From JAFKFI01 sp963795435 (lineage in GTDB: Bacteria > Pseudomonadota > Alphaproteobacteria > Acetobacterales > Acetobacteraceae), in the NCBI GenBank assembly GCA_963795435.1, contig CAWCHV010000007.1, positions 1,364,001-1,428,000 of the forward strand: a stretch of DNA of 64,000 nucleotides. The letters run 5' to 3'. Below, in pieces: positions 42,055 to 49,813 of this stretch (its first letter is position 1; each line of letters opens with the position of its first letter). The translations under genes and the position numbers were made by a program. The notes beneath the pieces were generated by a model. It was given only the letters and a program-made list of their open reading frames with translations, was not told where the DNA came from and searched no databases.

Positions 42055-43845
42055 ATGGCCAAGACCGTCGGCGATTTCGTGTGGCAGCGACTGCATCAAT
42101 GGGGGGTCAAGCGGATCTTCGGCTACCCCGGCGACGGCATCAACGGCCTGATCGGCGCGCTTGACCGGGCGGGCGATCAGTTCGACTTCCTCCAGGTGCG
42201 CCACGAGGAGATGGCCGCGTTCATGGCCTGCGCCCACGCCAAGTTCACCGGCGAGGTCGGCGTCTGCCTGGCGACCTCCGGCCCCGGCGCGATCCATTTG
42301 CTCAACGGGCTCTATGACGCGCGCCTCGACCACCAGCCGGTGCTCGCCATCGTCGGCCAGCAAGCGCGCGCGGCGCTCGGGGGGCATTACCAGCAGGAAG
42401 TCGACTTGCAAAATCTGTTCAAGGACGTCGCCGGCGCTTTCGTGCAGACCGCGACCGTGCCGGCGCAGGTCCGTCACCTGGTGGACCGGGCGATGCGCGT
42501 CGCCTCGGCCGAGCGGCGGGTGACTTGCATCATCTTCCCCAACGATTTGCAGGAGCTCGAGGCGGTCGAGGAGCCGCCGCGCTCCCACGGCACCGTGCAT
42601 TCGGGCTTCGGCTACGCGGCCCCGATCGTCATCCCGGAGGAGGCCACGCTGCGCCAGGCGGCGGAGGTGCTCAACGCCGGGAAAAAAGTCGCGATGCTGG
42701 TCGGCGCCGGCGCTCTGCACGCGACCGACGAGGTGCTGGAAACGGCCGACCGGCTCGGGGCGGGGATTGCCAAGGCGCTGCTCGGCAAGGCGGCGGTGCC
42801 GGACGATCTGCCGTTCGTCACCGGCTCCATCGGTCTGCTCGGCACCAAGCCGAGCTGGGACATGATGCAGGAATGCGACACGCTGCTGATGGTCGGCTCC
42901 GGGTTTCCCTACTCGGAATTTCTGCCGAAGGAGGGTCAGGCGCGCGGCGTGCAGATCGACCTCAAGCCCGACATGCTCAGCCTGCGCTACCCGATGGAGG
43001 TCAATCTCGTCGGCGACAGCACGAAAACGCTCCGTGCGCTCCTGCCGATGCTGCAGCCCAAGCCTGATCGCTCCTGGCGCGAGACGATCGAGGCCAACGT
43101 CGCCGAATGGTGGAAGACGCTGCAAGCCCGCGCCATGAACAGCGCCGAGCCGCTCAATCCGCAGCGCGTCTTCTGGGAGCTGTCGCCGCGCCTGCCGGAG
43201 CGCTGCATCCTGACCGGCGATTCCGGCTCCGGCACCAACTGGTACGCACGCGACATCAAGATCCGCCGTGGCATGATGGCCTCGGTGTCTGGCGGCCTCG
43301 CCACGATGGGTTCGGGGATGCCATACGCGGTGGCGGCGAAATTCGCCTATCCCGACCGGCCCGTGATCGCCTTTGTCGGCGACGGCGCGATGCAGATGAA
43401 CGGCATGAACGTGCTGATCACCGTGTCCAAATACTGGAAGAATTGGACCGACCCGCGCCTGATCGTGCTGGTGCTGAACAACCGCGACCTCAATCAGGTG
43501 ACCTGGGAGCAGCGGGTCATGGAGGGCGACCCGAAATTCGAGGCGTCCCAGTCGGTGCCCGACGTGCCGTATCACAAATACGCCGAGATGCTCGGGCTCG
43601 CAGGCGTGTTCGTCGACAACCCGGATCATGTCGCGGCGGCGTGGGACAAGGCGCTGGCGTGCGACCGGCCGGTGGTACTCGAAGCCTTCACCGACCCGAA
43701 CGTGCCGCCGCTGCCGCCGCACATCACGCTCAAGCAGGCCAAGGCGTTCGCCAGCATGAGCGTCTCGGGCGACCCGGACCTCGGCGGCATACTCAAGAGC
43801 ACGGCGAAGGAGGTGGCCGCGTCGCTGCTGCCCGGTCGGAGCTGA
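42055..43845 (+). CDS. Thiamine-diphosphate-dependent enzyme (pyruvate oxidase/PoxB-like)
   Basis: 596 residues. N-terminal FGYPGDGINGLIGAL and VRHEEMAAFMACAHAKFTGEVGVC carry the PYR-domain Glu; the PP domain has FVGDGAMQMNGMN...LNNRDLNQVTWE. Length and motifs resemble pyruvate oxidases/dehydrogenases and related enzymes with a flavin-binding middle domain. GGAG lies 9 bases before the ATG; a start eight codons upstream is possible. It is 5 bases from the enolase-superfamily gene, so they are co-transcribed. Confidence 0.83.
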   Translation: MAKTVGDFVWQRLHQWGVKRIFGYPGDGINGLIGALDRAGDQFDFLQVRHEEMAAFMACAHAKFTGEVGVCLATSGPGAIHLLNGLYDARLDHQPVLAIVGQQARAALGGHYQQEVDLQNLFKDVAGAFVQTATVPAQVRHLVDRAMRVASAERRVTCIIFPNDLQELEAVEEPPRSHGTVHSGFGYAAPIVIPEEATLRQAAEVLNAGKKVAMLVGAGALHATDEVLETADRLGAGIAKALLGKAAVPDDLPFVTGSIGLLGTKPSWDMMQECDTLLMVGSGFPYSEFLPKEGQARGVQIDLKPDMLSLRYPMEVNLVGDSTKTLRALLPMLQPKPDRSWRETIEANVAEWWKTLQARAMNSAEPLNPQRVFWELSPRLPERCILTGDSGSGTNWYARDIKIRRGMMASVSGGLATMGSGMPYAVAAKFAYPDRPVIAFVGDGAMQMNGMNVLITVSKYWKNWTDPRLIVLVLNNRDLNQVTWEQRVMEGDPKFEASQSVPDVPYHKYAEMLGLAGVFVDNPDHVAAAWDKALACDRPVVLEAFTDPNVPPLPPHITLKQAKAFASMSVSGDPDLGGILKSTAKEVAASLLPGRS

Positions 43846-43850
43846 AGGAC

Positions 43851-44945
43851 ATGCGCGCCGAGGCGCCGATCGAGCACGTTTCGGCGCGCGCCTATACGAT
43901 TCCCACCGACGCACCGGAGGCGGACGGCACCTTCGCCTGGGACCGCACCACCTTGGTCGTGGCGCATGTCCGGGGCGGCGGGGCCACGGGGACCGGCTTC
44001 ACCTACACGGACGGCTGCATCGCCGCGCTGGTCGAGAAGCAACTCGCCAAGGCGGTGCATGGCCGCGACGCGATGGACGTGCCGGGATGCTGGCAGGCGA
44101 TGCTGCATCAGGTGCGCAACATCGGCCGCGAGGGTTTGGCGGCGACCGCGATCTCGGCGGTCGACACAGCCTTGTGGGACCTCAAGGCGAAACTGTTGGG
44201 GGTTCCGTTGTGCCGGCTGCTCGGCATGGCGCGCGCGCGGGTGACGATCTACGGCAGCGGCGGCTTCACCAGCTATTCAGACGCACAAATCGCCGAGCAA
44301 CTCGGCGGCTGGGTGGGGCGCGAGGGCTGCCGCTCCGTCAAGATGAAGATCGGCGCCGAGCCGGAGCGCGACCCCCATCGGGTCGCCGTCGCCCGCCAGG
44401 CGATTGGGGACGCGATGCTGTTCGTCGATGCCAACGGCGCGCTCTCCTGCAAGCAGGCGCTGCAATTCGCCGACCGCGTCACCGGGTTCGACGTGCGCTG
44501 GTTCGAGGAGCCGGTGTCGAGCGACGATCTGGCGGGGTTGCGGCATGTACGGGAGCGCGCGCCCGCCGGCATGGACGTCGCGGCGGGCGAGTATGGCTAC
44601 ACCCCGGACTATTTCCGCCGGATGCTGTCGGCCGAAGCCGTCGATGTGCAGCAGGCCGACGCCTCGCGCTGCCTCGGCATCACCGGATTCCTGCAAGCCG
44701 GCGCATTGTGCGAGGCGCACCATATCGACCTCTCTGGCCATTGCGCGCCGTCGCTGCACCTGCACGCCGCCTGCGTGGCGCCGCGCTTCCGCAACCTCGA
44801 ATGGTTCCACGACCACGTGCGGATCGAGCACATGCTGTTCGACGGCGCGCCGACCCCGCGCGACGGCACGATCGCACCCGATCTGACCCGGCCCGGCCTC
44901 GGCCTCGCTTTCAAGCAGCAGGACGCGGAACGATTCGCCGCCTGA
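43851..44945 (+). CDS. Enolase-superfamily enzyme (mandelate racemase/muconate lactonizing type)
   Basis: 364 residues. The catalytic KxK is in CRSVKMKIGAEPERDP, metal ligands in LFVDANGAL, WFEEPVSSDD and AAGEYGYTPDYF, and a C-terminal His in DLSGHCAPSLHLHAAC. This places it in the mandelate racemase subgroup, which dehydrates or epimerises acid sugars and related carboxylates. Directly behind a ThDP enzyme, it may supply a 2-oxo acid to it (inference). GAAGGA precedes the ATG closely. Confidence 0.87.
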   Translation: MRAEAPIEHVSARAYTIPTDAPEADGTFAWDRTTLVVAHVRGGGATGTGFTYTDGCIAALVEKQLAKAVHGRDAMDVPGCWQAMLHQVRNIGREGLAATAISAVDTALWDLKAKLLGVPLCRLLGMARARVTIYGSGGFTSYSDAQIAEQLGGWVGREGCRSVKMKIGAEPERDPHRVAVARQAIGDAMLFVDANGALSCKQALQFADRVTGFDVRWFEEPVSSDDLAGLRHVRERAPAGMDVAAGEYGYTPDYFRRMLSAEAVDVQQADASRCLGITGFLQAGALCEAHHIDLSGHCAPSLHLHAACVAPRFRNLEWFHDHVRIEHMLFDGAPTPRDGTIAPDLTRPGLGLAFKQQDAERFAA

Positions 44946-44999
44946 CGCCAGCTCGCAATGGCAAGATATACGTGTAGGACGTGCGAGAGGGTTGCGCCG

Positions 45000-45671
45000 T
45001 CAGTCCGGCCAAGGCGGCTTTGGCCAGGGCGGCCGCGGCGGCGATGGCTCGGCCCCGGGCGCGGGATACCCCCATGCAGGGCGCGCCACTTCTCCCTCTC
45101 CCCTGCTTAGGGGAGAGGGCCGGGGTGAGGGGTTGCCACCCGGAGACTCCTGCCGCGCCACGCGGAGCGGCTTCGCCCGGCGCGGCCTCGGCGGCTCCCG
45201 CAGCGTCTCGGGCAGCGGATCGGGGGTGAGCTTGCGCCACAGCGGCCGGAGTAGCCGCCCGGCTTGCGGCGAGGCGGCGAGCAAGGCCCGCATCTCGGGA
45301 TCGTCCAGCAACGCGCGCAAGTGGTCGGCAAACCACCCGATGCCGTACTCGACAAACACCGGCCCCGGCGGAATGGCGGGCGGCCGGCGCTCTGCTCGCG
45401 CCCGCTCGGCGGCCGGGCGGCTTGTGGCGCGCCCGCGCGGCGCCGCCGGCAGCTTGCCGGCGACGAAGCGGGCGTGCAGCGCGTCGAGCCGCCGCCGGGT
45501 GTGCACGAGATAGTTCAGCAGCACCCCGACGAGCGGCCCGAGCGGCCCCAGCGGGACCACCGCCTCGCGGTAGCGGGCGCCGTCCACCAAGCCCCGCTTC
45601 ATCGCCTCGATGAAGAGGTAGAACCGGGGCATCAGGCCGGTTGGGGGTGAGGGTGGGGCGGCGGCGGACAT
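45000..45671 (-). CDS. Unrecognised proline/arginine-rich protein, copy B of a paralogous pair
   Basis: 223 residues, paralogous to the protein at 11784-12431 (same N-terminus, same HARFVAGKLPAAPR and DPEMRALLAASPQAGRLLRPLWRKL segments). The C-terminal tail instead contains NPSPRPSPLSRGEGE, the translation of a palindromic extragenic repeat (45094-45119 core) inserted in frame, then PPRPPWPKPPWPD. No signal peptide; the middle is helical. Like copy A it lacks a ribosome site and has a consensus-like promoter ending 6 bases before the ATG. Function unknown. Confidence 0.68.
   Translation of the reverse strand: MSAAAPPSPPTGLMPRFYLFIEAMKRGLVDGARYREAVVPLGPLGPLVGVLLNYLVHTRRRLDALHARFVAGKLPAAPRGRATSRPAAERARAERRPPAIPPGPVFVEYGIGWFADHLRALLDDPEMRALLAASPQAGRLLRPLWRKLTPDPLPETLREPPRPRRAKPLRVARQESPGGNPSPRPSPLSRGEGEVARPAWGYPAPGAEPSPPRPPWPKPPWPD
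45094..45119. repeat. Palindromic repeat read through in frame inside copy B
   Basis: CCCTCTCCCCT (45094-45104) and AGGGGAGAGGG (45109-45119) form an 11-bp perfect stem with a GCTT loop, flanked by CCGGGGTGAGGGG. This is a widespread type of extragenic palindrome in proteobacteria. Here it lies inside a gene and copy A has no equivalent, so it was gained after duplication. Confidence 0.8.
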
Positions 45672-45677
45672 GGGAGC

Positions 45678-45706
45678 TATATAGAGTTAGTTAGTACAAA
45701 CGTCAA
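45678..45706 (-). promoter_or_regulatory. Near-consensus sigma-70 promoter for copy B, leaderless geometry
   Basis: On the minus strand TTGACG (45701-45706) and TATATA (45678-45683) are 17 bases apart and the -10 box ends 6 bases before the ATG at 45671, the same spacing as copy A. The spacer holds ACTAACTAACTC, close to copy A's TAACTAAC. The rest of the 325-base gap 45672-45996 shows no gene or other feature I can support. Confidence 0.75.
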
Positions 45707-45996
45707 GCGAAAGGACGTCATTCCGCGCTTGGTGGCGCGCATTTCCCTTACCAATTCATCCGATGGTAACGAGCAACCTCGATCGGGCAACCTTGCCGAG
45801 TAGGAAGCTGGGATGCGAGAATGGGTGGCCGATCCAGGTCGGGAGCGACAGCGTTGGAGCTGACCGTAACGAAACGCCCGGCCCGGCACGAAGGAAAGCG
45901 CGGCAGACCGGCGCTGAGGCTACCTGCAATTCGCCACCAGCGACGCCGCGACATGAACGAGGCGGCGTACCAGGGTCGCGGCGAGGGGACTGCCGC

Positions 45997-47575
45997 ATGA
46001 TCCTCGACTTTCGTGCGCCGGATGGTCCTATCGAAATCAAGCCCGATCTATGCGTGATTGGAGCGGGTGCTGCGGGCATCACGATCGCGCATGCTTTGGC
46101 CGGCTGCGATATTTCGGTCTGCGTGGTCGAGAGCGGCGGCCTTGAGCAGGATGGCGATACCCAGGCGCTGTACGATGGCCAGTCCGTCGGGCTGCCCTGG
46201 CGATCGGATCTGGCAACGTCCCGGCTGCGCTTCTTCGGCGGCACGGCCGGACAATGGGGCGGCGGCTGCGTACCCCTCGACGCGTCCGACATGGAAGTTC
46301 GCCCCTGGGTTCCCTATAGCGGCTGGCCGATCTCTCGCCGCGATCTCGATCCGTACTATGACCGTGCGCGTCCGATCGTCTGCCTTCCCAATTACCCGTA
46401 TGGCGACGGGCGGCTTGCGCTGGGTCTGCGGCACAAACCGCTTGGCTTCGACCCGTCATTGCTGATCAACAACTACTGGATGCTCGGCCGGCATCTGCGT
46501 TTCGGCGAGGTCTACCGGGCCGAACTCGCCCGGTCGAGGAACGTCACCGTTTTGCTGAACGCGAACCTGACGGGCTTCGAGGTCGACGAGAACGCCTCGA
46601 TGGTTCGGCGAGCATCCCTTCGCAGTCTCGATGGCAAGACCGGCGGCGTGCAGGCGCGGTATTTCGTTCTGGCCTGCGGCGGCCTCGAAAACGCGCGACT
46701 CCTGCTGCTGTCGAATTCGGTCAAGAAGCAGGGGTTAGGCAATGATCGTGACCTGGTTGGCCGGTTCTTCATGGATCACCCGAGCGGCAAGCTCGGCAGT
46801 GTTGTCTCGGAGCACCCGGAGCAGCTGACCGCTGCGTACAATCGGCATTTGGCGCGCCGGAAATTGCCGATTTACCCGGAGATCGGCCTATCCTGGACCT
46901 TGCAGCGAAAAGAGCATGTTCTGAACGGCCGGGTTCGCCCCGACGACATCGAGGAGAACGTGCCCGACGGCATCGCCGCGCTCCGCGGTCTGCGCGGCGA
47001 TCTGGCGAACGGTGCGACAAGCCGCCTGCCAAGTCAGCTCCTGCGCATCCTCGGTGACCTTGGCGAAGTCGGTTGCGGTGTCCATCGTGTCCTGCGCGGC
47101 CGTTCACCGGTCCGCACGCACAGGATCGACTTGAACGGCTTTTTCGAACAGGCGCCGAATCCCGATAGCCGCGTCACGCTCGGCGAGGAAACCGATGCGC
47201 TGGGCCAGCGCAAGATCCGTCTGGACTGGCGGTTGACCGAGCTTGACCGGCAAACCTACGAGGCCGCGGCCAGGGTCTTCGCTGGCGAGCTTGCCCGGCT
47301 GGGACTAGGCCGGGTCCGGATCGATCCCTGGCTGAAACCCGGAGGCGCCAAGTTCGAGGGAGTAGGAGGCGCGGCGCATCACCTGGGCACGACACGTATG
47401 TCGAACGACCCCCGAACCGGGGTGGTCGAACTCGAATTGCAGGGTCCACGGCATTGAGAATCTGTACGTTGCCGGAAGTTCGGTGTTCCCGACCGGCGGA
47501 TGGGCATTCCCCACCTTCACCATCGTCGCGCTGGCGTTGCGGCTTACGGACCTGTTGCGCCGGCTGGCGCGCTAG
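45997..47575 (+). CDS. GMC-family oxidoreductase, broken by a one-base insertion near the C-terminus
   Basis: About 525 residues if repaired. The FAD motif CVIGAGAAGITIA is at 19-31, FFGGTAGQWGGGCVPL follows, and the active-site His is in GGAAHHLGTTRMSNDPRTG (about 456-474). The frame then reads VVELELQGPRH and stops at 47457, while the next frame continues SNCRVHGIENLYVAGSSVFPTGG to a TAG at 47575. GAC read as GAAC at 47428-47431 explains the break. FPTGGWAFPT has Phe where many members have the catalytic-pair Asn. Likely a periplasmic-type sugar or alcohol oxidase; substrate unknown. Confidence 0.85.
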
Positions 47576-47580
47576 GGCAC

Positions 47581-47604
47581 CTCCCGGGCCGATTGGCTCG
47601 GGAG
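47581..47604. terminator. Hairpin after the GMC oxidoreductase gene
   Basis: Bases 47581-47590 (CTCCCGGGCC) pair with 47595-47604 (GGCTCGGGAG) with one mismatch and a GATT loop, five bases after the repaired gene's TAG. No T run follows. Confidence 0.5.
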
Positions 47605-47627
47605 TAGTGCTCTGGAAATTTGATTAC

Positions 47628-47673
47628 AGAGCAACATCCGACCAAACGATTCCGTTTGGTCGGATGTTGCTCT
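47628..47673. repeat. 21-bp perfect inverted repeat between convergent genes
   Basis: Bases 47628-47648 and 47653-47673 are exactly complementary with an ATTC loop; the right arm runs into the EF-G-like stop codon at 47672-47674. The AT-containing core is unlike surrounding DNA, and TGCTCT/AGAGCA ends are typical of dispersed extragenic repeats. It would stop transcription from both sides. Confidence 0.75.
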
Positions 47674-49651
47674 AGGCGGCGCCCCGTTCGAGCTTCCCGC
47701 CGCGCGCTTCGGCCAGATGATCGAACCGGCGGCGGAAGCTGCCGAGGCCCATCGTCTGCGAACGCAGCTCGATGATGAGGTCGTGCATCTCCGCCTCGGG
47801 CACCAGCGCCTCGACGTCGTCCCAGCCGGTCCAGCCCGGACGTTCCGCATAACCGAGAATCTGTCCGCGACGCCCGGTTAGCAGGCGCTGGGCGCGGGCC
47901 GTGAACTCGTTGGGCACACTGACCGTCACGTGATGGATCGGCTCGAGCAGCACCGGGTCGGCTTTCGCCAGACCCTCCGACATCGCCATGCGCGTCGCCG
48001 ACTTGAAGGCCATGTCGGAGCTGTCGACCGAGTGGAACGTGCCGTCCACCAGGGTCACCGAGATGTCCACCACCGGATAGCCGAACGGCCCCTTCCTCGC
48101 CGCGTCCTCGGCGGCCTCGCCGACCGCCGGAATGTATTGCCGGGGCACGGCGCCGCCCACGATCTTGTCGTGGAACTGGAACCCCTCGCCCCGCTCGCGC
48201 GGCGCGATGTCGATCTTCACGTCGGCGAACTGCCCGTGCCCGCCGGTCTGGCGCTTCAGCCGCGCGTGCTGATGCACCGGACGGCGGATCGTCTCCCGGC
48301 ACGCGACCTGCGGCTTGGCCGTGTTGAGCTTCAGGTTGTAGGCCTTCGCCAGATGCTCGATCGTCGCGTTGAGATGGATCTCGCCTTGTCCGCGCAGAAC
48401 GGTCTCGTTGGTGTCCTGGTCGTGGTCCACGACGAGCGCCGCGTCTTCCTCGACCAGCTTCTGCAGCGCGCCGGACAGCTTGACGTCGTCCTTGCGGTCT
48501 GAGGTCGTGATCGCCATGGCGTAGACCGGCTCGGGCGGCGTCGGAAAAGCGAGAGCATCCGCCGAGCCCGAGGGCGAAAGCGTGGCGCCGGTCGCGACGC
48601 TCTCCAACCGCCCGAGCGCCGCCAGTTCGCCCATATGCGCCTCGGCCACCTTGGTCGCCTCGCCGCCCGGCATCCGGTAGATGCCGCCGAGCCGCGAGCC
48701 GGCCAACGTCACGCCGTCTTTGATCTGGCCCCGCCATATACGCGCGTAGGAGAGCTTGCCGGTGTGGCCGGCGTGTACGGTCTTGAACACCTGCGCCAGC
48801 GGCTCGCCCTCGATGTCGATGCCACGGCGGGCGGCGGTTTCGGCTGCCTCGGGCGTGTCGTGGCGCAGCGCCTTCCACAGCCGGCGCACGCCATTGTCGT
48901 TCTCGGCCGAGCCGAGCAGCACCTCCACCAGCACGCCGGACACCTGGTCCTTGTGGAGCTGGCCATAGATTTCCTGAGAGCTTGGCGTCACGTCCTCGAG
49001 GATCTTTTCCAGCAACACGTCATCGTGGTCCGCGAGCACTTCCAGCAGCGCCGTCAAGGCCTCCTTCTCGCGCTCCTCCACGTTGGAGGGCACCTGGATC
49101 AGCTCCGACGGCTGCCCCTTGCGATAGAGATACGCCCGCTCGCTCACCACATCGACGTAGCCGGTCACCTTCTCGCCATCGCGGATCGGCACCTGGCGCA
49201 ACACGAGCGGGTATTTCGAGTACGCCTGAAGCGCCGAAAGCGTGTCGCGCACACGACCTTCGAGCGTGTCGATCTTGTTGACGAACAGGATGTGCGGCAC
49301 GCCCTCGTCGGCCAGCGTCTTGAGCAGTGGCGCCACCGTCAGGGCGCGGGACGCGTTCGGCTCGCAGACAACCACGGCGAGATCGACGACGGAAAGGGCG
49401 CAGCCCGCCTCATAGGCGAATTCGATCGAGCCCGGGCAGTCGAGGATCGACCACTCATCTCCCATGAAGCTGCAATGCCCCAGGCGAAGCTCGGTGCTCA
49501 TGGCCCGGTTGCGCGGGTCGCCGGACCGGCGGACGGGCGAGCCCGCGGCGGCCATCAGGGCCTCGAACAGGGTGGATTTGCCGCTGCCATATGGCCCGAC
49601 CAGGGCGATGGAACGCGGCCGGTTTCCATTGGCTGACGCGCTTGCTGACAT
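47672..49651 (-). CDS. Elongation factor G-like GTPase
   Basis: 659 residues with EF-G domain order: GTPase domain (P-loop VGPYGSGKST, DCPG for G3, FVNKID for G4), domain II, and domains III-V ending in the RRGQILGY loop and a C-terminal LGSFRRRFDHLAEARGG. The P-loop lacks the AHxDAGKTT form of translational EF-G, and this class (often called EF-G-like or EF-G2) occurs alongside a normal fusA. A ribosome-associated role in recycling, stress or tetracycline-type protection is possible; translocation is not implied. GAGAGG precedes the ATG. Confidence 0.85.
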   Translation of the reverse strand: MSASASANGNRPRSIALVGPYGSGKSTLFEALMAAAGSPVRRSGDPRNRAMSTELRLGHCSFMGDEWSILDCPGSIEFAYEAGCALSVVDLAVVVCEPNASRALTVAPLLKTLADEGVPHILFVNKIDTLEGRVRDTLSALQAYSKYPLVLRQVPIRDGEKVTGYVDVVSERAYLYRKGQPSELIQVPSNVEEREKEALTALLEVLADHDDVLLEKILEDVTPSSQEIYGQLHKDQVSGVLVEVLLGSAENDNGVRRLWKALRHDTPEAAETAARRGIDIEGEPLAQVFKTVHAGHTGKLSYARIWRGQIKDGVTLAGSRLGGIYRMPGGEATKVAEAHMGELAALGRLESVATGATLSPSGSADALAFPTPPEPVYAMAITTSDRKDDVKLSGALQKLVEEDAALVVDHDQDTNETVLRGQGEIHLNATIEHLAKAYNLKLNTAKPQVACRETIRRPVHQHARLKRQTGGHGQFADVKIDIAPRERGEGFQFHDKIVGGAVPRQYIPAVGEAAEDAARKGPFGYPVVDISVTLVDGTFHSVDSSDMAFKSATRMAMSEGLAKADPVLLEPIHHVTVSVPNEFTARAQRLLTGRRGQILGYAERPGWTGWDDVEALVPEAEMHDLIIELRSQTMGLGSFRRRFDHLAEARGGKLERGAA

Positions 49652-49813
49652 CAGGACCTCTCCGCTTGAGCCGGTTCCCGGCCTTGGTTGTGGCGGCGCC
49701 ATCGGTCCGATCGCACCTGAGCGCCGGCCGTCGCCGCGATCCTAGCCGAGAATCCTCGTCGGGCCAGTCAGAAGCGCGCTGATGCCGGGCTTGTTTACGC
49801 CCGCGCGGGCGCC

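Noticed and set aside
41881..43914. Long upstream extension of the SDR frame on the minus strand
   Set aside because: Antisense to the ThDP enzyme; the SDR begins at its own ATG with GGAGGG.
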